Positions 1 to 10,636 of a DNA stretch of 64,000 nt are shown piece by piece. The position numbers were made by a program, and so were the translations under genes. Positions within the stretch are counted from its first letter, which is position 1. Each line of letters begins with the position of its first letter. Origin of the DNA: Phymatolithon calcareum (Eukaryota > Rhodophyta > Florideophyceae > Hapalidiales); assembly GCA_977006965.1 (NCBI GenBank), contig OZ345365.1:2666001-2730000 (forward strand). The letters are read 5' to 3'. The notes beneath the pieces are model-generated. The model was not told the origin of the DNA. It saw nothing but the letters and a program-made list of their open reading frames with translations, and searched no databases.

Positions 1-456
1 AACCTGCCGCATCGAGAGGGGGCCTGAGATGGTCACGACCGTTCCGTGCATTGTACGGATGTGCTCGAGGCTTCCTGTCGGCGGGTGACGCCGCGAGGCG
101 ACCGGCCGAACGTCAAGGGACTGTGTGACGATGAGCACGAGCGGCAGCGGGTACAGTCGCGAGTTGACGCGGCGATGGGGCGAAACTGTGGCCGAAGGTG
201 CAGGGCTTGGGCGCGGCGAGCGGCAGGGCACAGCTTTCGAACCGCGGCAGCTGAAACAAAGTCCGGCCTAGCAAACCTTGGTCTCCGCATGCATCTCAAA
301 TGCGTACAGACGCGTTCTCATGGGTGTGTGTTCTGGACGCCCCTGATCGGAGACAGTGGCGCATACGGCGGCGATCTGCGCAGGCAGCTGCTTCGTGTCC
401 ACAGCTTTGGGAGTCCAGGCGCGACGCGCAGAAGGGCAAAGTTCATAATGGGAGAT

Positions 457-612
457 ATAGCGGTGAATTTTCGAGCTGGCGGTGCGCTTATTTGTTGCCC
501 ACCCATGCACCCACATTTTGAAGGCGTTTGTCTATGACCAGAAAGTTCTTCCGCATCGAAGTTCTTGTCCGCGAAGAGGTTCCTGCAAGTGACCGCACTG
601 TGTCCGCGACCT
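457..612 (-). repeat. Dispersed coding-like repeat, copy 1
   Basis: The minus strand here matches the plus strand of the last 150 bases of the window (63851-64000) with scattered differences. Both copies keep the same reading frame, which encodes a phrase like DKRLQNVG..V.NK.A...LEN, so the repeat derives from a protein-coding element. I do not recognise the protein. This copy has an in-frame stop after the NK. The surrounding 1-700 stretch is GC-rich and open in several frames on both strands, so no individual ORF there can be trusted. Confidence 0.6.
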
Positions 613-619
613 CTTGCAA

Positions 620-1360
620 GGAGAAGGGCGACACAAGTCGCCGTCTCTGGGTCCGTTAGACGCCGTGAAAGCAAGTTTGCCAACGTTACGGTTTATGGTT
701 TCGAGTAAACCGTAGATGTTTCACAAAACGTCATGGCTGGAAGTCCTATCGCACATTATGTTCAGAGGATTTTAGTGAGGAAACTGTGGCTGCCGAACTC
801 GCTCTGTTTGCTGATAATCAACTAAACCAGGGAGTAAGTAGTAAGTAGTGAAATAGCTGACACCCGCTGAACGCACGCATACCGAATTTGAGCACAATGT
901 CGAACTTTATGACCCCACACAAAAAGTACTCGGACATCCTCCGTGCATATGAAGACAGGGACAAACATGCGTACAGTATACCTCGAGTCCTACAGCCGCG
1001 AAACAGACTGTGGTTCTCTGCGAGGAGAATGGAGATATCCTCAACATGTACAGAACCATCCCTAACAAATTCGAGGGCGCAGGGAAATTACTGATAAGCG
1101 GTAATGAGAACGTGCTGAAACTTCCGCTAACTACCCGAGCTGTTAGTTCCTCACACGACGCGGAAGACTTTGGCGCCGTTCATGTGCTTCAAGAAGTGGC
1201 AAAACGCTGATTTTGCGCTTGGAAGCACTATACGTTACATGGCCATGTTATTCCAAAGATGCACGTGCAGAGGTTTTTGCATCACAGATTGTTCAATGGT
1301 TGAGTAGAGGTCTGTCTATGAGATTGCGATTTGACTTTTAGATATGCTATGCCTATACAG
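620..1360. other. Gene-poor stretch, nothing recognised
   Basis: Only short ORFs are present. A 66-codon plus-strand stretch ending at 1210 reads smoothly but resembles no family I know. It may be a decayed coding fragment. Confidence 0.4.
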
Positions 1361-1505
1361 CAACAAGTAGGGGTTGTCGCCCGGTGGAGAGGTCCGGATA
1401 TGGGCACGAGGCCACGGATATGCACCGAGGCGAAGCCGAGGTCTCATATCCGAGCCGAGTGCCCATATCCGGACCGATCCTACCGGGCGACAACCCGCTT
1501 GTCGG
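1361..1505. repeat. Nested inverted repeat (foldback)
   Basis: Bases 1371-1385 are the exact reverse complement of 1482-1496. Inside them GGTCCGGATATGGGCAC is mirrored by GTGCCCATATCCGGACC, and a shorter GGATATG/CATATCC pair lies further in. The unit can fold into one hairpin of about 125-145 nt. It could be a small foldback transposable element or a hairpin RNA. No clear target duplication is seen because the flanks themselves are weakly mirrored. Confidence 0.75.
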
Positions 1506-1651
1506 CAGGGTGATGATAATTTAATGCAGCGCTTTTATTGGGTAGAATATCCTTGCTGTAGTCCAGGACACGCTGGTTCCTTATGCACCGATTTGCCCAC
1601 ACCATAAAAATTCGATAAAACTATCTATTTTTTCAAAGGCAAGGACTTGAT

Positions 1652-2005
1652 GAACGGGTCAGTATAGATTGTATCAAAATAATTAGTTCTTTTTGGAACA
1701 ACCGGTCAGGAGCATGACCTTGACAAGTGAGCCAAACAATTAAAAAATCCTATTTTTTGGAGACGAGCTACTTGTCGTCCTCAACGAACGGGTCGGTACC
1801 CTCAGTTTCAGAATAATTAGTTTATTTTGGAACAACCGGTCAGGAGCATGACCTTGACAAGTGAGCCAAACGATTAAAAATTCCTATTTTTCGGAGTCGA
1901 GCTACTTGTCGTCCTCGACGAACGGGTCCGTACTTTGGCTTTCAAAATAATTTGTTTATTTTGGAATAACATGTCAAGTGCATGACCTTGACAAGTGAGG
2001 AGCTG
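1652..2005. repeat. Tandem repeat, 134-bp period
   Basis: The phrase beginning AATAATTAGT and running through CATGACCTTGACAAGTGAG starts at 1678, 1812 and 1946, an exact 134-bp spacing. Units one and two are near-identical and the third is truncated and more diverged. A partial unit end (GAACGGGTC) precedes the first full unit. No coding capacity is apparent. Confidence 0.85.
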
Positions 2006-2366
2006 ATTAAACTTTTGTAATAAATAAATGTATCATAGCTGCTTCATAGTTTCGAATTTTATGACTTATCTTCGCTACCTGAGCGCACCTGACAAAGGTT
2101 GTTTCTGTACATATTTGAGAAGTGTGAGCTGTAACATAGGAAGCTTCTCCGGTCATAATTTATTATCATCACCCGGGCGACAATACTGCCGTGCCCCGTC
2201 CGCCGTAGCATTTCGCATAACAAAGGCTGTTTGACTTGTTGACGCCGTACTGCTAGCAGCTATTCTGACTTAAATCTTGAAAAGATAATATCTCTTGCAA
2301 CGCAGTACTGTAAACTCGTGGCAGGGGAAGCCTTATGCCTCCAAAGTGCACATGTAGCGTGATATA

Positions 2367-2414
2367 AGAATCGGACTGCGTGCTGCATAATTATGCAGCA
2401 CGCAGTCCGATTCT
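2367..2414. repeat. Perfect 48-bp palindrome
   Basis: Two 24-bp arms meet with no spacer at 2390/2391, centred on TAATTA, and every base pairs. Perfect palindromes of this size are normally unstable, so this one is recent or under some constraint. Confidence 0.9.
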
Positions 2415-2614
2415 CAATGCTTTGTTGCTTGCGGATAAACAAGAACGCGGCTCTCCCTGACCTTTACAGTATTGTATGAATTCTGGCCATGCATGTGGAC
2501 TCGCGTGGGGTGAAACCATGGCAGTTGCTTCGGGTGAAATCGTCAATGACGAGCGGCAGGCAGAGAAAGAGAGTGCTTCCAATCAGCTGGCAGGATTAGC
2601 GCCCTGTTGTAATG

Positions 2615-3878
2615 AGTGAACCTTTGCTGTCCACCAAATGGCAGCACCGTGCGGACCTCCGGACCCTTGCCAATCCCAACCACAGGTCCTCTCCAACTTC
2701 AAACACGTGTTGAATCATACTCTAACTGTATTTTGCTGCCAACTCCGCCCATCTTCTCAAATGCCTACGCCGCGCTCCTACGAAGTCGCTGTGCAATTCC
2801 CCCCCGTCGCCACAATCGACCACATCCACCGCTCTCTGGGAGTGATTTGCGTCTCTCCGTCGCTGTGGTTTTGCCACAGGCTGCTTTTCCATTCCTCCCT
2901 CGACTGTGGAGACATCTTTTGCCCTCTTGGCCCACATTGTTCTGCCATAATCACGCTTACTACCAGGTAGTTTGCCAAGCGCTTCTAGCCCTCATTTTAA
3001 TCCGCGCACCTTCGAGGTCTCAACATCTAACTTATAGATTCAATGGAATCTTTATTTTTTCTCACTGCCTCCTCATTTTGTTCATATGTCTGACGTAGAT
3101 CGCCTCCTTCGATTTTCGCAAACTATTAATAAATGCCGGCTTGAACTTTTTCATTTTCCATTATACAAGGAAGTGCTGGCGCGAAGGGTAAATTAAAAAA
3201 TTATAGTTAACATTGAATAACATTGCAAGAACACAGAATGTGAACTGCATGCATAGCACAGTAAAGCCCGGTAGGCGGCAGACGGTTTGCTCCAACGTTT
3301 TCTCCCCACTATCCACCAACTCCACGGTCCGTCCTTGTGATTCTAGAAACGCCAAGAATACTGGGATGGAGGGGCGGCGCCAAACGCTCTCAGCGTGGCA
3401 GTGGACGGGGTCCATTGCGATAGGTTGGAGAGCAGCCATCATCGGGGTCGGACGGCGTATTTTGCAGAGAAGCCGACAAGGCATACAATGCTCGGAGGAC
3501 ACGGCGCGGACGCCAGGCGATGTATTTTGCAGAAGTGGCCAGCTTCGTGTGCGGCGAAAAGCAGTTCAACTGCAGTCGGACGGCGTATTTGGCGCAGGGC
3601 GGAGCCAAGTCATTGATTTCCAACAGCGAGGCGAAGCGCGGCGGCAAGCCAGACGACGCAGTTCGGCAAGGACAGTGTTGCGGGCTGCACCGCCGGCTGT
3701 GTGGGGCACAGTAGCGGGCAGGCGGACTATCCAATACGGCGAGGGTTGCGTTGAGGCATACATTTAGTGTTTTTCACGTGTCAAACCGCAAACCGGACCT
3801 TGGGTCGAGACCGACCTGGGCCAGTAGGCCCTTAGTGAGGTCACGGTGCTACCATTTGGTGGACAATTAAGGTTCACG
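2615..3878. mobile_element. Non-autonomous Mutator-like (MULE) element
   Basis: The ends form a terminal inverted repeat of about 37 bp: the left end reads GTGAACCTT, four variable bases, then GTCCACCAAATGG, and the right end is its reverse complement with one further difference in the arm. The element is flanked by a 9-bp direct repeat GTTGTAATG at 2606-2614 and 3879-3887. A 9-bp target duplication with TIRs is characteristic of the Mutator superfamily. Inside are only short ORFs that overlap on both strands, and no transposase is recognised, so it would be mobilised in trans. Assignment rests on target-site length and ends alone; a Mutator-type transposase has not been seen in the window. 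Confidence 0.7.
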
Positions 3879-3887
3879 GTTGTAATG

Positions 3888-3929
3888 CTAGCAAGTAGTG
3901 CTTCCATCAATAGATGCACTGCTTGCTAG
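3888..3929. repeat. Short stem-loop
   Basis: CTAGCAAGTAGTGC at 3888-3901 pairs with 3916-3929 with one mismatch and a 14-nt loop. It directly abuts the right target duplication of the MULE-like element. Confidence 0.6.
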
Positions 3930-3930
3930 T

Positions 3931-4445
3931 TTAATACAGAATAATATTCCTCTATTTAACTTGATAAAGAATGTAATCATGTTTCTCCCACACAGTTTGG
4001 AACTGTTGCTCTGTCTTTTTAGGCACTTCACTAAGTGCAATAAGAGGAAAGGTAACTTTCCCCTAGTGTAATTGTTACGTACTCTTCAGCAGAAAATGAG
4101 AAAAAACTGAATATCCTATACCCTAGACGAGACTTTTTACGATGTCTTGTAGGACCAGATCATATCAAGAGAGAATGGGGACTTCATGGATCCACAAGAA
4201 GGCTCTACAGTAGTTTGGTCCGAAGACAACGTTTATAAATAATTAATAAAAATTATCGTTTCTAGTTATTAGTTGTTCCTACCCACTCATTGGTAGATGA
4301 ACAATTTTCTGCATGTACTTGAGTGGCACATATAACGTAGCAGTCGAGCTCTCACTGAGCCGTAGTCCTACGCACACACCATTGCACAACTCGGACAACC
4401 ACCAAACTCGTCAACGTCGTTTTCGTTCCTGATAAAGAGCTCAAA
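3931..4445. other. AT-rich region upstream of the 577-aa gene
   Basis: No ORF of note. A TATA-like stretch (TTTATAAATAATTAA) lies near 4232, about 210 bases before the start codon, and could belong to the promoter of the downstream gene; this is a weak inference. Confidence 0.3.
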
Positions 4446-6179
4446 ATGATTTTGCCATTTACTACAAACCAATGGAATGCTTTGCGATTCGTCGCTGTTT
4501 CGATCGTGTGTGTCCCTATACTCGAAAAGGCTCTTCACAGACTACATCAACTGAGAGCCGCACACCGATTGCTGAGCTCAAAGCCAACTCGCATCCGGTC
4601 ATCTAATCTTGGAAACTGGGGGCTTCATCAAGAAGTGGACGAGCTCAACTACCGCTCCAAGCTTTCAAGCATCCTGGTCGCAGTCTTGTACCTCGGATTC
4701 AGCCTTTACACCGAGTATGCCAGTGGGTCTCGCCAAGTCCCTAGAACTCGCATCTGGCTATCGCCTGTATCCACAAACAGCAGCCTACAAGGAAAGCCCA
4801 AATTCTACGACACCAGTCTCGTAGGAGCGTGGCCTGATACGGGGTGCACGTCTAAGGCATCGAGAATGGCAATTCATAATTTGTCCGAAGATATTGTCGT
4901 ACATAAAGTTCAGGGATATCTTTCTCTTCCTCAGCCGGGCACTTGGCGTGAAGCAGCAAATGAAACTGTATTTGCCAATGATTTAAGCACGAGTCTTTTG
5001 GTTCGAATTTATGATAATGGAACTCATCTACTCTTCCAAGTACGACGCGAAGAATTCTCATTTCCGTTTCTTGCTGCTATGGACGACGAGAAAGTTTGCA
5101 TTTCGCATTCACCTACAAGTCTAGCTTGCTACGCAAAAAGCGAAAACATCAGTGTGGTCGCGGTGATTGGAAATATAATACACTTCCAATATGGCTTGTT
5201 CGGTTTACGAGACGCGGGCACGAGAGTGCTACTATCAAATGACGCGTTTACAATAGAAGCTGATGATGAGATGCAGAAGGAGGCTTGGGCCTCAGTGACG
5301 CGCGCTCGTACAAGAACCGAGTTCTTGGATATCAGACGCCGTAACAACTATATAAACTTCTTTGTGAGATTCAAGTATGCTGCAAGTGCAATAGGGCATA
5401 TTTGCAAAGAAGAACCACAAATAGAGCCCAAAATATTGAGGATACCACGGAACCCAAGGCTCGTCGTGCATGAAAAGCCCAGGAAAACGTCGATTTATTT
5501 GAACACAACTGCAATGTGCATTGGATTGTTTCAGAGGGAGCTGATCATGTTTCGGGAGACTCGAAATTCAACTATGGTTTGCTACGAGATACATGGCTCG
5601 AGCATCTGCGCGCAAAACCAATCTGACGGCACAATCCATTTGATGTTTATTCTCCAGCATGCAAATTATCATTACATCGGATGGACAATGCTGTTTGGAG
5701 ATAAAGGTATAAGATTGGCAGATCTGGCACGAGCAGCGTTTGTGTCAGCGATGATATCACGGGTAGTGCACGGCACTCTCATGGCCAGCGAAGGGGCAAA
5801 GAATATTTTGCAGCATTTCGAAAAGGGTATGCCGAAGTCGACACAAGTTGGGGTATCGCATTCTGTTTATACCGAAATAATCCGGGTGGAAGAAAGGGCA
5901 ACCATGATCACATGGGTCTTAGTACTCTGGGTTTTGTTATTCTTCTTAGGGTTGAGCTCTCTACTCTACAGCATGATGGTGAAGGCCCAGCTGTTTCCAG
6001 ATTTGGATTTTCTGTACCGCCACGCGGTAATGCAGCGGCACACTAGGTTCAACTGTGTCAAATCGATTCGCAATCCACCGACCGTAAGCATAACTAAGAC
6101 AGGAGAGCTGGTTGAACTCAACATATCTTATGATAACATTGAGCCCGGCAATACAGCCCCCGGGGATGTGATGATATAA
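4446..6179 (+). CDS. Intronless 577-aa putative membrane glycoprotein
   Basis: This is the longest uninterrupted ORF in the window with a real ATG and a TAA stop. I do not recognise its family. It has a hydrophobic N-terminal stretch (residues about 8-25), a second at about 75-90 and a strong transmembrane segment at about 486-509 rich in L, V and W. A hydrophilic tail of about 68 residues follows. The long middle part carries many N-x-S/T sequons and scattered cysteines, as expected of an extracytoplasmic domain. A plausible topology is a large lumenal or extracellular domain held by the C-terminal helix. No transposase or polymerase motifs are visible, and it is unlike the decayed neighbours in being intact over 1.7 kb. 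It may be a host gene or a cargo gene of an element. Confidence 0.75.
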   Translation: MILPFTTNQWNALRFVAVSIVCVPILEKALHRLHQLRAAHRLLSSKPTRIRSSNLGNWGLHQEVDELNYRSKLSSILVAVLYLGFSLYTEYASGSRQVPRTRIWLSPVSTNSSLQGKPKFYDTSLVGAWPDTGCTSKASRMAIHNLSEDIVVHKVQGYLSLPQPGTWREAANETVFANDLSTSLLVRIYDNGTHLLFQVRREEFSFPFLAAMDDEKVCISHSPTSLACYAKSENISVVAVIGNIIHFQYGLFGLRDAGTRVLLSNDAFTIEADDEMQKEAWASVTRARTRTEFLDIRRRNNYINFFVRFKYAASAIGHICKEEPQIEPKILRIPRNPRLVVHEKPRKTSIYLNTTAMCIGLFQRELIMFRETRNSTMVCYEIHGSSICAQNQSDGTIHLMFILQHANYHYIGWTMLFGDKGIRLADLARAAFVSAMISRVVHGTLMASEGAKNILQHFEKGMPKSTQVGVSHSVYTEIIRVEERATMITWVLVLWVLLFFLGLSSLLYSMMVKAQLFPDLDFLYRHAVMQRHTRFNCVKSIRNPPTVSITKTGELVELNISYDNIEPGNTAPGDVMI

Positions 6180-6700
6180 CGATAATAGAATTTCTGCTTA
6201 TCACATTTGAGTAAGATCGATCTACACTAGGAATGAGTATCAACACATTCGGAAAGCTGACCCAATTGCTGACACAAGTGAAATTCACATTTTAAGCGCC
6301 TATTTTTCCTGGCAAGAAACGCGTCCTCGAGTACTACGGCGGAAGTTTCCTTTATGCGCGGACATGCGCAAAAACGTTGAGTGCTCTGTAATCCACCGTC
6401 ACCCATATTTCCATGAGTATGTGCACCAGTTATCATGAATGAGCTGACAAATAGTGCTCCTGGAGAGAGCAGCAACCCCAGATGATGTGGATCTCGATCG
6501 TCGTTCATGAGACCTAGAATACGAAACTCAAGACTGTACACGGGAATCAAACGCGACAACTGAGATTCAAGATAGATCTGGCCTCCAGCGAGTATGGGAA
6601 CATCAAGAAGTGCATCGCGCCAGGAAAACCACGTTCGCCAAGAATAATATACCACACCAAACAGTGAGGACGAAAGAAAGCAGGTACAAAATTCTTTGCG
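6180..6700. other. Spacer with a weak antisense ORF
   Basis: A 158-codon minus-strand frame (6227-6703) converges on the 577-aa gene, but its start is a TTG and its sequence resembles nothing known. I do not call it a gene. Confidence 0.3.
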
Positions 6701-7005
6701 CAAGGCGGATTGTTGGTGGCAGATCCGGTTCGTGCTACTGAACTATACATCCGGGGAATTGATGAGGGCGCAAACGTGTGCGCAATGGAAGCCTGGCTGA
6801 TTTGCTGATAAGTGGAACAGAAGGATTACCAGCGGATCCGCGTTGGGCTGTGAAGTTGCACAATCGTACCATCTTGAATTTCGAGCATGTGCCTGCAATG
6901 ACCAAGTTGGGTAGCTTTCTCCAAGATGGTGCAGAAGCTGTCCCAGCAAATCCGATTAATTTTGTTCAACTATACACCGCGGAGTCGTCTGCTTCTTTGG
7001 GTAAC
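6700..7005 (+). pseudogene. Sel1-repeat gene fragment
   Basis: About two and a half degenerate Sel1-like repeats are readable: ADPVRATELYIRGIDEGA, then GTEGLPADPRWAVKLHNR, then LQDGAEAVPANP. They match the phrasing of the large array at 34973-37329 on the other strand. The fragment has no start, no complete repeat set and no proper end, so it is a relic of the same multicopy family. Sel1 repeats are helix-turn-helix solenoids used for protein-protein contacts. Confidence 0.7.
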
Positions 7006-7059
7006 GGACTCCGCAGTGGTTCTCTATTTTTTAGTACGTCGCCTAACGACACCTAAATC

Positions 7060-8180
7060 AAATTCCCTTACGTTCATTAGTAGTGGGTCACATTCACAGA
7101 CAGTCGTGGATGACCTGCCTGAAGTCGACAGGCATGCCACTTGTTTGCCACACTCGTTAAGTAGCCTCTGACCCCTAACTTTGTTGAAGGGAGGGACTAC
7201 TATTCGAGGAATTACCGATAAAGCCTCTGGAATGCACACACGGTCAAGGTTGTTCTTTTTGGTGCCCTTGACAAGGGCTATTCGTCAGCATTTGGATGGT
7301 TCCCTCGACGAGGTCTCTCCGACACTACAGAAATACTTCTTCACCCTACAGAGCAAAGTTAAGACCTGAGTGGATAACCCGATTAATGAATAAATTGAAA
7401 GCCCACATGATTCAGTTCGTGCCGACAATTTTTAAGCAAGGACTAGCTACTACCAAGAATATAGCAATGTACAAGGCTCTTGTGCAATGCAGATGGGAGT
7501 ACGCGATACACCTCACACCATGGACAAACTCAGTCGAAGCGCAGATCAACCAAGCGGAGGGTTTGTTCTACTCTGTTGCCTTCGGTAACTACGCGAAACG
7601 ATTGCACGCCCGAATGCGAGCCCTCTGCAGAATTACTCCACCAAAGATAAGAAGAGCGCAACTCGGAGAGCACTTCGCACAGAGGCTTATGCGAGGGAAG
7701 GACGAAATCGAGAAGGAAGAAAATTACGCTGGAAAAGAAGGGGACATACAGCAAGCAGAGATGGATATCCGCTATCTGCAGGAGCATGAGCTCCTAAGAG
7801 GCAGTACCGAGCGAGCTGTACGAGGGCTGGTGACCCACAAACACGAGAGCCACCGCCGACGACAGGAATGGATTGAAAAGGAAGAAGAAAAAGAGAGAAA
7901 AATTACCGTGGACACTAAGGAGAAAGTAAGCCCTGTACTCCAAATTCGATCCAGGAAACACCGACTCCTAGCAGTTAAGTGGTTCTTCGGCCGCTTCCCA
8001 CCACGAAGAGCAGAGTCGTACGTTGAACATTTCAACGAGGTCGCAGAAGAGAATCTGAAAACTCTACAACGAAATTTGACAAGTCCAAGAGCAGAAGAAT
8101 CTTGGGAAAAAGGGACGAAAACGGCGATTGACAAACTTTTAGCACTGGAAATCCATATGTTAGAAGAAATGATAGTGTAA
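7060..8180 (+). pseudogene. LINE (non-LTR retrotransposon) 3' coding part
   Basis: The clearest block is 7296-8180 (294 codons, TAA). Its first third reads like the region behind a LINE reverse transcriptase: YKALVQCRWEYAIHL followed by an R-rich stretch ending AQLGEHFAQRL. Its last third contains KWFFGRFPP, closely related to KWSFGMFPP in the LINE pieces at 34227-34634 and 62940-63160. The middle is highly charged and may be coiled coil. Upstream, 7181-7300 (LVPLTRAIRQHLDGS) may belong to the same element in another frame. The catalytic reverse transcriptase core is missing, consistent with 5' truncation. Assignment to LINEs is by pattern and moderately secure. Confidence 0.55.
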
Positions 8181-8300
8181 TGTGATCTGATTGGGTAATG
8201 AGATGGCAGTATCAACGGGAAGCTGCTCTGGTGTTGGTGAATACCGGCGTTGAGGGCTTCTAAAAAAAATCTACAATTTCCCCCCCCGACAATTTTTAAG
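8181..8300 (+). repeat. Element 3' tail shared with 58685-58742
   Basis: After the LINE stop codon the sequence decodes as TGVEGF.K followed by a C-rich run. Nearly the same tail (SGVEGFKNKT, then ATTTCCCCCC) ends the ORF at 57906-58721. The two sites probably carry the 3' end of related elements. Confidence 0.45.
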
Positions 8301-8336
8301 AGACTAGAAGGAGTGGGTGATGGTGATTTCAAAAAC

Positions 8337-8485
8337 ATGAACCCCAAGAAAACGATCAAATTGATTCAAGAGCGATTGTTTCCTGCATTTCTAAAAACGG
8401 CTATGGAGAAACACCTGGAGTACTCTCCGGATCTAAAACATGATGTCAAAAAATATGTACAAGCCTTAACTGATGCGGCAGTGAC
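8337..8485 (+). pseudogene. Old retroelement gag-like ORF, 5' part (split by hAT)
   Basis: A reading frame starting at ATG 8337 (MNPKKTIKLIQERL) runs to the point where the hAT element begins, and resumes in frame at 15683 directly after the hAT right end. The 8-bp target duplication supplies the shared codons (AVT). The hAT therefore landed inside a coding sequence. Downstream the gene continues towards a DRGSD motif and an integrase, so I read it as the gag part of an old gypsy-like element; the function is inferred from that context. Confidence 0.5.
8478..8485. repeat. hAT target-site duplication, left
   Basis: GCAGTGAC, identical to 15683-15690. Confidence 0.9.
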
Positions 8486-8612
8486 CAGGAAATGGGAGCA
8501 GTATACTGCTTATTTATTGGGACCAACCGCAAGAGTGCAATAGATACTGCAATAGCTCTCGAACTTCCAATATCCTATTGCTATTGCAATAGAGGTAATA
8601 GGCTTGAATCTG

Positions 8613-10340
8613 TTACATGGTCGACAGTACCTCTTGCTCGGCATCTTCCGAAACCCTCTGAGCAACTAAATCGCTGCGTGCGCTTGACATTGCCGTCACG
8701 ACAGTTCTTGCATCCCAGTAGTTCCGATTCATCTTCAAGAACAAAAGCGACTCGAAAAGTAAAGGCGTCATGCGTTGCCTGTTACTCTCCAGTATACCGC
8801 ATGCCACTGAGAAAAGACGCTCGATTTCGGCCGACGAACCAAGCATGAAATCGAGATTCATGTAGAGCTGTCCAGTACTGCGACGACGTCGCTTGCGTTT
8901 TTCGAAAATCTCCGCCATCGATAAGTTCTCGCTGCTACTTCTTGCATCATCATCATCATTCCTGCTAGTATCATCTTGTACTTTTAGAGATAAACAAGCA
9001 TCCCGTTCGTCGTCGGTCAGGTCAACTTCGTTTCGCTGAATTTTCACCACACCGGATTCGAAGACCGAACTCGGAGAGTGCGTGGAATGAAGTTTGGTGT
9101 ACTCATCCTTGAGTGTGCATCCATACATTTGAGCGTCCGGATTATTCTTTTGAATGGCAATAGTTTCAGTCAGAGTATCCAATAGAAAGCGACAGGTATC
9201 AAGCGTGGCTCCTCGCTTTTGAAGCGCTTTGGTGACAGTGTTAATGCCACTCAAATATTTCGCCAATTGCTTGCATTGAGCACGAAAACGGGGCGTACGC
9301 GAAATCGTCAGTTCCAATCCATCCGTATCCGCTACTTCTTCCAACTCGTTTCGAATTCGATTGAAACGAGTTACCATGGCGCACAACCCAGACCAACGAG
9401 TAGCGGAAGGAAGAACAGGTCCGAGATCCGATAGACGGTACAACATCGCTCGATTTTTGATACTGCTCTTGCACTCTCTCATTGTAGTGCGAACGGCATC
9501 GAGAGTGCGTGCAAGTGCAGGAGCTGAGACCATCCCGTTGACGTCCAGTGCGAGCTTGTGATTGCAGCACCCGACATGAGGGATGCTCATGCACTTGTTC
9601 AAAGCACAGCTATCCGCAATCTGACACACGGCCCACTCGTGTACGTCGATGTGGTAGTAGTTGAAAATAGACTCGAGTTGACGAATGTGTGCCTCAGTAT
9701 CAAACGAGATAGCATGAGCGCTTTGGATTTCACCTTCTTCGTCACGCTTCGCAATTGGTGACATTGACAGAAGTGGCATCGCCAGCTCTTCGCGCCAGGA
9801 CTCAACTCCACCTTCCATGCACTTCACCTTCTTCATGAATACTGCGAAGATTCCAAGAAAGTGCGAGCCGTTGTTAGTCCATGCGTCATGCATGACGGCA
9901 CCCCGAGTATCTTTCAAGTCGTTTTTAACTCCCGATTCGACAACCTCCACTAACTTGAACACAGTTTCACGGAACGCTTTGACAGAAATACGTTCGTCAA
10001 ATTTGCTGAATTCTCGAAAGCGCGAATTCTCGAAGTAAGTGATGGGCAGCGATAGTGACACAATGACGTCGATGTAGTGATACATGGCGCGTTCTCGGTC
10101 CATGCTCGATAAGGCTGTCGTAAAATACGACGAGATGCGTCCATATTCTCCATTCCCATCCGACAGGGATGAACGAGCGCGATAAAGCTCTAACAACTTC
10201 GTTTCGCTGCCACCGGCGACGCAGGAAACGAGGTGCGAGTATGGGTTCGTGTACCCAGTTCCTTTCTCAAGGGACACCACAGGCGGTGTGTTTTTGCAAT
10301 TCAAGTTTCTCGGGCATGAATATGCCCAACAAGTTACAGA
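8613..10340 (-). pseudogene. hAT-family transposase (N-terminus cut off)
   Basis: An uninterrupted minus-strand frame of about 563 codons ends at TAA 8613-8615. The N-terminal part has a BED-finger-like phrase EKGTGYTNPYSHL..C, also found in the hAT piece at 43061-43315. HDAWTNNGSHFLG at about residue 124 is the first catalytic aspartate region of the RNase H fold. The C-terminus has the hAT dimerisation signature MLGSSAEIERLFS and FLKMNRNYWD. The frame runs back to 10340, where the LTR retrotransposon begins, and no ATG precedes the finger on this side. The start of the gene lies beyond the insertion, at 15327-15655. There a stop codon, or an intron beginning GTAAGG, follows ...KTITTR, so the original start and splicing cannot be fixed. 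The catalytic core looks intact. Confidence 0.85.
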
Positions 10341-10345
10341 GCGAG
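10341..10345. repeat. LTR element target duplication, left
   Basis: GCGAG, repeated at 15322-15326. Confidence 0.8.
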
Positions 10346-10594
10346 TGTAACAGAATAAGTCTGTTACCGTTTAATGTCTGAATTATGCGGTCGTCGCAAT
10401 TCCGTGGTCTTAATTCAATATGTAATTAAGCGGACTTTAAGTGAATTGTGGGGACTCTAGAATAGACATAAAATAGGGAGCATACGTAGAGCTCCAGAAG
10501 TCCGGCAGGACAAAAGGAAGAGAGAAGATAATCCAAACTACTCAATAAACGATTGTGTTATTGTGAAGTATCCAAGCTCAAGCCTTTTGTCATA
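10346..10594 (+). repeat. 5' LTR
   Basis: 249 bp, about 98 percent identical to 15073-15321. It carries the promoter by definition of the family; a TAAAATAGGGAG stretch near 10471 is a possible core element. Confidence 0.92.
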
Positions 10595-10596
10595 TT

Positions 10597-10606
10597 TGGT
10601 AGCACC
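10597..10606 (+). other. Primer-binding site
   Basis: TGGTAGC begins two bases after the LTR and is complementary to the 3' end of a eukaryotic initiator methionine tRNA (…GCUACCA), the usual primer of Ty1/Ty3-type elements. Confidence 0.65.
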
Positions 10607-10636
10607 TCAGTTTTGTCGACCGAAGGGGATCCCAGA

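Noticed and set aside
33-683. Overlapping ORFs on both strands in the first 700 bases
   Set aside because: High GC makes all frames open. None resembles a known protein, apart from the repeat called at 457-612.
1652-2005. CRISPR-like array
   Set aside because: Period of 134 bp with no conserved short repeat and unique spacer structure; the window is eukaryotic.
2616-3098. 160-codon ORF with hydrophobic C-terminus
   Set aside because: It starts inside the TIR of the MULE-like element, is low-complexity P/L/R-rich, and has equally open antisense frames.
6227-6703. 158-codon minus-strand ORF
   Set aside because: No ATG at its start, no recognisable domain.
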